Below are positions 47,134-54,412 of a DNA stretch of 64,000 nucleotides, piece after piece. The notes beneath the pieces are model-generated. The model did no database searches. It was not told the DNA's origin and worked only from the letters and a program-made list of their open reading frames with translations. The translations under genes were made by a program, and so were the position numbers. Position 1 is the stretch's first letter, and the number at the start of each line of letters is the position of its first letter. Origin of the DNA: Lachnospiraceae bacterium AB2028 (GTDB lineage Bacteria; Bacillota; Clostridia; Lachnospirales; Lachnospiraceae); contig KK211275.1 of assembly GCA_000621425.1 (NCBI GenBank), positions 598,523 to 662,522 on the forward strand. Direction: 5' to 3'.

Positions 47134-47919
47134 TTACAATATCGCAAAGCTGCTTTCCAGGCTTATCTCGCCTGCATCAGGCGCCCGCTCGATGAGTATA
47201 TCATCAAAGATATTATCCTGCTTTATGACAATCTGACCGATCTTTATAAGCTCAAGCACGACCAGGAAACTTACGATTATGTCCAGCTTGCTATACTGGC
47301 CTTCCAGCAGCTCCCTGAAGGAACATATCTCATGCTCGTTCAGGTACCTTATGATCTGAGTCTGTTTGCCTTCCAGCGAAACCTCATCCTTGGTTATATT
47401 GCCGAATTTGCTCCTTATGGGATCGATCCTGTCCTCGGCACGCTTAAGGATTCCGTTGTAGATCTCAGTAAGCTTCATCAGGTTCACATCCCTCAGCAGA
47501 TCATCATAATCAAGGGGAGCCCTGTATTCCTCAACCTCCTTGGGAAGAGTCGGCTCCTTGAAAACGCTCTTGCCGGCATCAACATACCTGTCCTTAAGCT
47601 CATACGCCATGTACTTGTACATCTTGTACTCAAGCAGTTTCTCCACCAGCTCAGCCCTGGGGTCTTCCTCTTCGCCTTCCTCATTGACTTCCTTTGGCAG
47701 AAGCATGCGGCACTTTATGTCTATGAGAGTAGCTGCCATGACGATGAACTCGCTCATTACATTCATGTCGCTCTGCTCCATGGCATGGAGATACTCCAGG
47801 TACTGGTCCGTTATTTCCACGATGGGGATATCATAGATATCCACCTTATTCTTTTCTATCAGATGCATAAGAAGGTCGAGAGGTCCTTCAAAAACTTCCA
47901 GTTTGATCGATAACGGCAT
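47134..47919 (-). CDS. scpA: Segregation and condensation protein A
   Basis: Kleisin subunit of bacterial condensin, bridging the SMC heads. The 261-residue product has the N-terminal family signature FEGPLDLLMHLIEKNKVDIYDIPI (residues about 10-33) and YLEYLHAM, a helical acidic centre and the C-terminal winged-helix segment SKLDIIVSFLVVLELIKIGQI (about 210-230). GGAG precedes the ATG. scpA-scpB order is standard. Confidence 0.96.
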   Translation of the reverse strand: MPLSIKLEVFEGPLDLLMHLIEKNKVDIYDIPIVEITDQYLEYLHAMEQSDMNVMSEFIVMAATLIDIKCRMLLPKEVNEEGEEEDPRAELVEKLLEYKMYKYMAYELKDRYVDAGKSVFKEPTLPKEVEEYRAPLDYDDLLRDVNLMKLTEIYNGILKRAEDRIDPIRSKFGNITKDEVSLEGKQTQIIRYLNEHEICSFRELLEGQYSKLDIIVSFLVVLELIKIGQIVIKQDNIFDDILIERAPDAGEISLESSFAIL

Positions 47920-47971
47920 ATTGCTGACTCCTTACTAAATCAATTAATTTTTAAACTCACTGAATAAATTC

Positions 47972-48856
47972 TTATTTTGTTCTTCTGTCAGGCAGAAGAT
48001 CCACGCACACCAGCTCCCCGGGGTTAAACACTCTCACCGGCAGTGTATGGGTTCCCATTCCGCAGCTTACTATCTGCTTCTTTCCGCACTCATTAAACAT
48101 ACCGAAAGTGTACTCCGGAAAGAGCCTGTATTTCGGTGATATCACGCCGCCTATGAAAGGCAGTTTCATGATTCCGCCATGATAATGTCCGGAAAGTGTC
48201 AGATCCGCTCCCCAGCCTGCATAGTCACGGATATATTCCGGTGTGTGGGCTATTAGTATATTAAAATACTTTTCATCCAGCTCCCCCACAGCAGAATCCA
48301 GGTAGGCAAAAGGCAGCCGTAGCCGTCCTTTTCGATTTTTCAAATAATAGTCCTTATGCAGTGCCAGGCCTTTAATACAGATACCGTCGCCTCTCCTTAT
48401 GTATTCATCATTATCCAGGACTGTGGCTCCTGCTTTTGCAAACCTTTCCATCATTTCCTTATAAGTAAAGGAGAAAAGATCCGGCAGCCATTCCACTCTC
48501 TGCTCATGATTACCCGGTGCAAAATAAATGGGATACTTAAGTGACAGCTTCCTTATCAGGCTCTCTGCCGTATCAACAGTTGATTCTGAAGTTCTGCCCA
48601 GGTTCTTTCCTGACATGATATCGCCGCTCATTATCACAAAGTCCGGCTTAAGCCTGTCTACAGCCGCTACCAGCCGTTTGTTATCCGGCCCGAATTCCTT
48701 GCCGTGAAGGTCCGTAATCTGTACGAAACGCACCCGTTTCTTTATCTTTTTTGACTTCAACCTGTACCTCGTGACGCAGAAATCATTCACATCGCTTATT
48801 ATCACCCCAGTGAAAAAAGCAAAGCAGGCCGAAAATATGAATAAAATAAAGCCCAA
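47972..48856 (-). CDS. Membrane-anchored calcineurin-like metallophosphoesterase
   Basis: A 294-residue phosphoesterase with an N-terminal membrane helix (residues 2-24) and the complete two-metal motif set: QITDLHG, IMSGDIMSG, PGNHEQR, the single His in ILIAHTPE and SGHYHGG. The group includes YkuE/YaeI-like enzymes acting on phospholipid head groups or UDP-sugar lipids; the substrate here is unknown. The start is a TTG with GAGGTGAG about nine bases upstream, the only start that keeps the helix. It has its own promoter downstream of the rpsU terminator. Confidence 0.9.
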   Translation of the reverse strand: MGFILFIFSACFAFFTGVIISDVNDFCVTRYRLKSKKIKKRVRFVQITDLHGKEFGPDNKRLVAAVDRLKPDFVIMSGDIMSGKNLGRTSESTVDTAESLIRKLSLKYPIYFAPGNHEQRVEWLPDLFSFTYKEMMERFAKAGATVLDNDEYIRRGDGICIKGLALHKDYYLKNRKGRLRLPFAYLDSAVGELDEKYFNILIAHTPEYIRDYAGWGADLTLSGHYHGGIMKLPFIGGVISPKYRLFPEYTFGMFNECGKKQIVSCGMGTHTLPVRVFNPGELVCVDLLPDRRTK

Positions 48857-48894
48857 AAGCTCTCACCTCTCACTATATTTAGCTACGCTTGTGG

Positions 48895-48923
48895 ATTATA
48901 TCACAAGATATTGTTGCTTGAAA
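48895..48923 (-). promoter_or_regulatory. Promoter of the metallophosphoesterase gene
   Basis: On the minus strand TTTCAA (48923-48918), a 17-base spacer and TATAAT (48900-48895), about 38 bases before the TTG start. Confidence 0.6.
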
Positions 48924-48949
48924 AGATTACATAACATCGGATTTATCAC

Positions 48950-48980
48950 AAAAAAACCGCCCGGAATTTCCGGACGGTTT
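48950..48980 (-). terminator. Intrinsic terminator after rpsU
   Basis: On the minus strand AAACCGTCCGG (48980-48970), a five-base loop and CCGGGCGGTTT (48964-48954) with one G-T wobble, followed by T. It lies 14 bases after the rpsU stop. Confidence 0.92.
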
Positions 48981-48994
48981 CATAAATTTAAAGA

Positions 48995-49171
48995 TTAGCT
49001 ATATTTACGCTTTCTCGCAGCTTCGGATTTCTTCTTACGCTTTACGCTGGGCTTCTCATAATGCTCGCGCTTGCGGATTTCCTGCTGGATACCGGCCTTA
49101 GCACAACTTCTCTTGAAACGGCGAAGAGCGCTCTCAAGATCCTCATTGGGCTTAACTTCGATTTTTGCCAT
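48995..49171 (-). CDS. rpsU: 30S ribosomal protein S21
   Basis: Small basic 30S protein. The 58-residue product has the canonical S21 sequence from [20 protein letters not shown] through the Lys/Arg-rich tail, exactly the usual length. A TTG at 49183 also lies in frame but directly abuts GGGAGG; the ATG at 49171, 12 bases after it, gives the standard N-terminus. It is a single-gene unit with its own promoter and terminator. Confidence 0.96.
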   Translation of the reverse strand: MAKIEVKPNEDLESALRRFKRSCAKAGIQQEIRKREHYEKPSVKRKKKSEAARKRKYS

Positions 49172-49242
49172 TGTCTGATTCAACCTCCCTCTCAGCCATA
49201 ATTAAGTGCACCGACTGAATAAGGCTTTCATGCACGATGACC

Positions 49243-49272
49243 ATTATACCTTTATTCCTGCATACAAGTCAA
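49243..49272 (-). promoter_or_regulatory. Strong promoter of rpsU
   Basis: On the minus strand TTGACT (49272-49267), an 18-base spacer and TATAAT (49248-49243), about 71 bases before the ATG. The leader contains GTGCA...TGCAC (49236-49207 region), a possible small hairpin around the ribosome site. Confidence 0.82.
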
Positions 49273-49321
49273 GAAGAACTTTCACGAATATGCAGTGCGG
49301 ACATTAGGTCATGCCGGCATA

Positions 49322-51997
49322 TTAACCGAGCTGTCCCGTCACCACATTTATAGCTTCCTTCAGTGCATCAGGTATGCCTGCAGGATTCTTGCCTCCGGCC
49401 TGGGCCATATTGGGTCTTCCGCCGCCGCCACCGCCTACAAGGGATGCAACGCCCTTTATAAGATTACCCGCATGGGCGCCCTTTGCTATAGCATCATCAG
49501 TTGCCATGGAAACGAGATTAACCTTTCCGTCAGTCTCGGATGCAAGCAGGATCACACCTGTTCCCAGCTTTTCCTTAAGCTTATCGCCCAAATCACGGAG
49601 ACTGTTCATATCAGCACCCTTAACCTCAGCAGCTAAGAACTTAACGCCTGAAATCTCAACCACTTTATCCATTATGTCATCAAGCTGACCTGATGCAGCC
49701 TTGCTCTTTAAGGATGTATTCTCGCTCTTTAATGCACGCAGCTCTTCCTGCAGCTTCTTTATGTGGTCAGCCAGTTCAAAAGGCGTAGTCTTTAAAAGCG
49801 CAGCAGCCTCATTTGACTTTTCCTCAAGTTCGCTATAGTACTTGCGTACATTAGCACCTGTTATAGCCTCCACCCTGCGCACGCCGGCTGCGACGCCGTT
49901 CTCTGACAGTATCTTAAACTGGCCTATATCAGATGTATTCTTTACATGGGTACCGCCACAAAATTCCTTTGAGAAATCACCCATGGAAACTACCCTTACA
50001 GTCTCGCCGTATTTCTCACCAAAGAGCGCCATTGCACCGGTCTTCTTAGCCTCTTCCACGCTCATTACTGCCGTTTCTACAGGAATGCCCTCTGCAATCT
50101 TCTCATTGACGATATCTTCGACTTTCTTAAGTTCCTCAGCCGTCATAGCCTGGAAATGAGAAAAGTCAAATCTTGTTCTCTCGCCGTCCTGATATGAGCC
50201 CTGCTGTTCTACATGGCTGCCCAGCACATCACGGAGTGCCTTCTGAAGAAGGTGGGTAGCACTGTGGTTTTTGCAGGTTGCGCTCCTGAGGGCATTATCA
50301 ACTGCGAACTCAGCCTCGCTCCCCTTCCTTATCATGCCGCTTATAACCACGCCGTGGTGAGCATATTTATTACCGACTAATTTCTCAACTCCGGTTACAT
50401 TGAACTCACCATCTGCAGTCCTGATCACACCCTTATCGGATTCCTGACCTCCCATGGTAGCGTAGAAGGATGTCTTATCCGCAATGATAGTTCCGTTCTG
50501 TCCCTCAGCAAGGATATCAGTAAGTTCTGAAACAGTCTTGCCGTCAACTTCCTCATCCTTTGACATAATTGCAATAGCAGCTTTCTGTACAAGGGTATCA
50601 TATCCGGTAAATTCGGTAGCCGTTGTATATCCGTCAAATACGGATGCATCTGCCCCCATATATGTGGTAACCTTTCTGGCCTTCCTTGCAGTATCCTTCT
50701 GGTTCTGCATGGCCTTGTCAAAACCATCCTTATCTACATCGAAACCTTTCTCTGAAAGGATCTCGATGGTAAGGTCCAGCGGGAATCCGTATGTATCATA
50801 AAGCTTGAATGCATCATCACCTGAAAGTGTCTTTGCACCCTTTGCCTTCATATCGTCTTCCATAGTAGCCAGGATATTAAGTCCCTGATCGATGGTCTTA
50901 TCAAAAGCCTGCTCCTCTTTTGTAAGGACATTCAGTATGAAATCCTTCTTTTCATCAAGCTCGGGATAACCGTCCTTTGACTCGTTTATAACAGTCTTAG
51001 CAAGCTCTGCCATAAAGAGACCGTCTATGCCAAGCTTCCTGCCGTGTCTTGCTGCACGCCTGATTATACGCCTCAGCACATAGCCCCTTCCTTCATTGGA
51101 AGGCATGATGCCGTCTGAGATCATGAAGGTCGAACTTCTGATATGGTCTGTGATAAGCCTTATGGAAACATCCTTTTCCTCATCGGTCTGGTACGTTGCC
51201 CCGGCCAGAGTGCATATTCTGTCACGGATTGCTTTCATGGTATCGATATCGAATACGGAATCAACATCCTGGACAACTACAGCCAGTCTCTCAAGACCCA
51301 TGCCGGTATCGATGTTCTTATTTGCGAGCTCCGTATATCCGCCTTTGCCGTCACCGTCAAACTGTGTGAATACATTGTTCCAGACTTCCATGAATCTGTC
51401 ACAGTCGCAGCCCACCTTGCAGTCAGGCTTTCCGCATCCATACTTTATGCCGCGGTCGTAATAAATCTCTGAACAGGGACCGCAGGGACCTGCGCCATGC
51501 TCCCAGAAATTGTCACACTCGCCTGTCTCGGGATCACGGTAGAACCTTGTGATCTTTTCAGCCGGTATTCCGATCTCCTTGTTCCAGATCTCGAAAGCCT
51601 CGTCATCCTCACCGTAAATCGAAGGATAAAGCCTGTCCGGATCCATGCCAACAGTCTCGGTAAGGAACTCCCAACTCCACTTGATTGCCTCGTGCTTAAA
51701 ATAATCACCGAAAGAGAAATTACCCAGCATCTCGAAAAACGTCAGATGTCTTGCAGTCTTACCCACATTATCGATGTCACCGGTACGGACACATTTCTGG
51801 CAGGTTGTAACTCTTTTTCTCGGAGGAGTTTCCAGTCCCGTGAAATAAGGCTTAAGCGGTGCCATTCCGGCATTTATCAGCAAAAGCGACTTATCATTGT
51901 GGGGAACAAGTGAAAAGCTGTTCATCTTAAGATGATCCTTGCTCTCAAAGAACTCAAGATACATTCTTCTCAGTTCGTTAACGCCATACTTCTCCAT
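49322..51997 (-). CDS. alaS: Alanine--tRNA ligase
   Basis: Charges tRNA-Ala. The 891-residue product has the class II core (residues 1-240, with FFESKDHLKMNSFSLVP and TCQKCVRTGDIDNVG), the tRNA-recognition domain, the editing domain with the zinc-binding NHSATHLL and FCGGTH motifs (about 570-680), and the C-terminal C-Ala domain ending in the Gly-rich GGGGGGRPNMAQAGG stretch. AGGAGG lies eight bases before the ATG. No T-box leader is visible upstream. Confidence 0.97.
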   Translation of the reverse strand: MEKYGVNELRRMYLEFFESKDHLKMNSFSLVPHNDKSLLLINAGMAPLKPYFTGLETPPRKRVTTCQKCVRTGDIDNVGKTARHLTFFEMLGNFSFGDYFKHEAIKWSWEFLTETVGMDPDRLYPSIYGEDDEAFEIWNKEIGIPAEKITRFYRDPETGECDNFWEHGAGPCGPCSEIYYDRGIKYGCGKPDCKVGCDCDRFMEVWNNVFTQFDGDGKGGYTELANKNIDTGMGLERLAVVVQDVDSVFDIDTMKAIRDRICTLAGATYQTDEEKDVSIRLITDHIRSSTFMISDGIMPSNEGRGYVLRRIIRRAARHGRKLGIDGLFMAELAKTVINESKDGYPELDEKKDFILNVLTKEEQAFDKTIDQGLNILATMEDDMKAKGAKTLSGDDAFKLYDTYGFPLDLTIEILSEKGFDVDKDGFDKAMQNQKDTARKARKVTTYMGADASVFDGYTTATEFTGYDTLVQKAAIAIMSKDEEVDGKTVSELTDILAEGQNGTIIADKTSFYATMGGQESDKGVIRTADGEFNVTGVEKLVGNKYAHHGVVISGMIRKGSEAEFAVDNALRSATCKNHSATHLLQKALRDVLGSHVEQQGSYQDGERTRFDFSHFQAMTAEELKKVEDIVNEKIAEGIPVETAVMSVEEAKKTGAMALFGEKYGETVRVVSMGDFSKEFCGGTHVKNTSDIGQFKILSENGVAAGVRRVEAITGANVRKYYSELEEKSNEAAALLKTTPFELADHIKKLQEELRALKSENTSLKSKAASGQLDDIMDKVVEISGVKFLAAEVKGADMNSLRDLGDKLKEKLGTGVILLASETDGKVNLVSMATDDAIAKGAHAGNLIKGVASLVGGGGGGRPNMAQAGGKNPAGIPDALKEAINVVTGQLG

Positions 51998-52020
51998 TAC
52001 AGAAAATCCTCCTTAAATAT

Positions 52021-52044
52021 GGCCGTCCACAAAAGTGAACGGCC
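52021..52044 (-). terminator. Hairpin between the CHAP-like gene and alaS
   Basis: On the minus strand GGCCGTTCAC (52044-52035), TTTT, and GTGGACGGCC (52030-52021) form a ten-base stem with one wobble. The following bases are ATATTTAAGG, without a true T-run, so termination may be partial; it may instead shape the alaS leader. Confidence 0.55.
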
Positions 52045-52076
52045 GTTGCATTTTTATAAATCTTAATTTAAATTAA

Positions 52077-53027
52077 TTATCTTGCCCAGATGGTATCAAT
52101 ATATACAAGTCCTGTACTGGGATTAGCAAGATCGATCACTCTGCCCCAGTGTACGCTTGAATTATAGTTTGCCTCAGTAACCGTTACAGTATGTCCGTCA
52201 GCATGTACTTCTGTTATAACAACAGTATGCTGATCATTGTTGGTACGGGGGCTGTCACCTACATGCAGTACAGGAAGGTTATTCCAGGATGCAGGGATCT
52301 GAACGATAGGGCACTGATAGTCAGTTGCATACTCAAGCATATCCATCATGTATCCATAGCAGCCCATCCCAAGGAAATGTCCGGGACCATAGCCTTCGCA
52401 TGAAACAGTATTATAGTAATGTGTTCCATTCGTATAATATGTACCTTCGGTATATCCGGGAACATTCTTTCTTCCCATTATCTTGTTGTAGACATATTCT
52501 TCAGGAAGATATGTGCCTGCTGTTGTAAGCAGTCCGGTAGGCTGCGTTACTACTGTTGTTGATGATGAGCCGGCAGGACCTGCAGCATTAGGCCATCTTC
52601 CCTCTGCCTTTCCGCAAAGCAGATAATGCTGATAAAGAAGTGCAGGATCTGTTCCGAATGCTGCTTTTACATCGGCATATTTTGATGCATAAAATACAGG
52701 ATCAAATCCGTCTATATAACTGGATGATGCAGCAGTTGATGTTCCGGCAGGGCCTGCAGCATTGGGCCATCTTCCCTCTGCTTTTCCGCAGAGCAGATAG
52801 TGCTGATATAAAAGTGCAGGATCCGTTCCGAACGCTGCCCTTACATCAGGATACTGATTTGCATAGAAGACGGGATCAAAACCGTCTATGTAATTATCCC
52901 CACCACGAGCAACTACCCGCTCGTCTGCACCGGCATTATCAGCTGCCTGCACAGGCATAACAAGAAATGCTGACAGTGACAGAGCCAGCGCTGCCATTAC
53001 GATTTTCTTAAAAGATTTCAATGCCAT
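52077..53027 (-). CDS. Secreted CHAP-like cysteine peptidase/amidase with duplicated module
   Basis: A 316-residue exported protein. A signal peptide (residues 1-28, cut near VQAADN) is followed by two almost identical modules of about 58 residues (47-104 and 105-155) containing FDPVFYA, KYADVKAAFGTDPALLYQHY and GKAEGRWP, a pattern recurrent in Lachnospiraceae secreted proteins. The C-terminal domain (about 170-316) has Cys in GMGCYGYMMDML, His in DQHTVVITEV and Asn/Trp in ANYNSSVHWGR, the order of the CHAP/NlpC-type fold. Probably a peptidoglycan amidase or endopeptidase. At DNA level the repeats recur with a 174-base period (about 52570 and 52744). AGGAGG precedes the ATG. Confidence 0.83.
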   Translation of the reverse strand: MALKSFKKIVMAALALSLSAFLVMPVQAADNAGADERVVARGGDNYIDGFDPVFYANQYPDVRAAFGTDPALLYQHYLLCGKAEGRWPNAAGPAGTSTAASSSYIDGFDPVFYASKYADVKAAFGTDPALLYQHYLLCGKAEGRWPNAAGPAGSSSTTVVTQPTGLLTTAGTYLPEEYVYNKIMGRKNVPGYTEGTYYTNGTHYYNTVSCEGYGPGHFLGMGCYGYMMDMLEYATDYQCPIVQIPASWNNLPVLHVGDSPRTNNDQHTVVITEVHADGHTVTVTEANYNSSVHWGRVIDLANPSTGLVYIDTIWAR

Positions 53028-53116
53028 AATCCAACCCTCCTACATTTATATTTTTGATATAAGCATCAGATAGTATTTTATCACATTATTAATATAAAAT
53101 GTATCGATTTAAGCAT

Positions 53117-53142
53117 AATAAAAGCCGTCCGTTAAGACGGCT
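53117..53142 (-). terminator. Intrinsic terminator after tRNA-Thr
   Basis: On the minus strand AGCCGTC (53142-53136), a six-base loop and GACGGCT (53129-53123), then TTTATTA. It starts four bases after the tRNA 3' end. Confidence 0.88.
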
Positions 53143-53146
53143 ATTC

Positions 53147-53219
53147 AGCTGAAAAAGGGACTCGAACCCTCGACCCCTTCATTACGAGTGAAGTGCTCTA
53201 CCGACTGAGCTATTTCAGC
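53147..53219 (-). tRNA. tRNA-Thr (anticodon CGT)
   Basis: A 73-base cloverleaf on the minus strand: acceptor GCTGAAA/TTTCAGC, D arm GCTC/GAGC, anticodon arm CTTCA/TGAAG with loop CTCGTAA (anticodon CGT, codon ACG), T arm with TTCGAGT loop, and discriminator base T. CCA is not encoded. It has its own promoter and terminator. Confidence 0.96.
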
Positions 53220-53229
53220 AACAAACAAA

Positions 53230-53258
53230 ATTATAAACATTAATGATTCATTTTACAA
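53230..53258 (-). promoter_or_regulatory. Promoter of tRNA-Thr
   Basis: On the minus strand TTGTAA (53258-53253), a 17-base spacer and TATAAT (53235-53230), placing the transcript start within a few bases of the tRNA 5' end. Confidence 0.78.
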
Positions 53259-53314
53259 GTAAAAAATGTAAGTATTCAGTATCCCCTACAAAGGTTCTAA
53301 ACAGTTACTATCAA

Positions 53315-54409
53315 TCAAGAGTTGTCCGCATCCTTGATATGCACATCCAGCTGATCAAAAGGAATCGCAACACCATTCTCATCAAAGCTCTTTTTCACAT
53401 GCTCTGTGAAATACCATTTAGCCTCGAAATAGTCTTCATTCTTAACGAAGGCCCTTACTCCAAGCGTGACAGCAGAAGAATCTAAGGACTCCACATATAC
53501 CTTCTTGGGAAGGTCATTAAGGATCAGTTCACATCCCCCAAGCACCTTCAATATAACCTCACGCGCCTTATCTATATCAGCATCGTACGCGATCCCCACC
53601 GTAAGAATTAGCTGACGCATAGGCGCCATGTTCACATTGATAAGTGATGTATTGGCAAGGGGACCATTGGGAAGTACCACAGTCCTTCCGTCCAGGGTAT
53701 GGAGCTTTGTATAAAAAAGCCCGATTTCCTTTACCACGCCCTCATTGCCGTTGTTATCCTCGTGGATATAGTCCCCAAGCTTAAATGGCTTTAGCAACAG
53801 TATAAGGACACCGCCGGTGATATTGGACAAACTTCCCTGTATTGCAAGAGCTATGGTAACACCGGCACTACCTAACAGCGCAACCAAACTGGTAGTTTCC
53901 ACACCAAAATACGATGCGATATAAATCAAAAGCAGCGCAAAAAGAGAAACCTTTACCAAAGAATCAATAAAGTGCCTTATGCTAAGGTCCACCCTTGCTT
54001 TTTCAAGGGATTTCCTAAGGATGATCCTTATGATCTTGATAAGGTAACATCCTCCAACCAGTATGATCAGTGCAAAGGTAGCTTTTATAGCAAAAGCCGT
54101 TGCCCTGGTAGGCAGTGTCTGCATAAACTGCTGAAATGCACTTAGGTTTTCCGTGATCTCAGCCACGCTTTCCGCAGCCGCCTCCGAGATTGTAGCAGCA
54201 TTAGAGGATGTGGTATCACAGGAAACAGAGTTCGCGGATACTGCATCAATACCTGCCGCAATATCAGAAGAAACACTTCCGGAACTTTCCGGTCCCCTGA
54301 AAAACCATCTCTGTCCTACGGCCACAGCTGCATTTGACGAAACGGACGCCGGTACATCACCGGCACCGAACAGTCCATCAAAAAAATTTATCAGATCATA
54401 AATGAACAT
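53315..54409 (-). CDS. mscS: MscS-family mechanosensitive channel
   Basis: Small-conductance mechanosensitive channel releasing solutes on hypo-osmotic shock. The 364-residue product has three membrane helices (about 102-128, 150-170 and 172-200), the pore helix with GSAGVTIALAIQGSLSNITGG, and the cytoplasmic beta domain with KLGDYI. Before the helices is an odd 90-residue Ser/Ala-rich N-terminal segment without similarity to known MscS. The ATG is three bases after the stop of the branching-enzyme-like gene, so the two are coupled, an unusual pairing. Confidence 0.92.
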   Translation of the reverse strand: MFIYDLINFFDGLFGAGDVPASVSSNAAVAVGQRWFFRGPESSGSVSSDIAAGIDAVSANSVSCDTTSSNAATISEAAAESVAEITENLSAFQQFMQTLPTRATAFAIKATFALIILVGGCYLIKIIRIILRKSLEKARVDLSIRHFIDSLVKVSLFALLLIYIASYFGVETTSLVALLGSAGVTIALAIQGSLSNITGGVLILLLKPFKLGDYIHEDNNGNEGVVKEIGLFYTKLHTLDGRTVVLPNGPLANTSLINVNMAPMRQLILTVGIAYDADIDKAREVILKVLGGCELILNDLPKKVYVESLDSSAVTLGVRAFVKNEDYFEAKWYFTEHVKKSFDENGVAIPFDQLDVHIKDADNS

Positions 54410-54412
54410 ATC

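Noticed and set aside
47332-47913. 193-codon plus-strand open frame antisense to scpA
   Set aside because: scpA is clear by motif; the opposite product has no recognisable feature.
51998-52076. Possible T-box leader before alaS
   Set aside because: The gap is only 79 bases and lacks the T-box sequence and specifier structure; only a simple hairpin is present.
52570-52900. Repeats considered as a CRISPR array
   Set aside because: There are only two copies, about 150 bases long, inside an open reading frame encoding a protein module.
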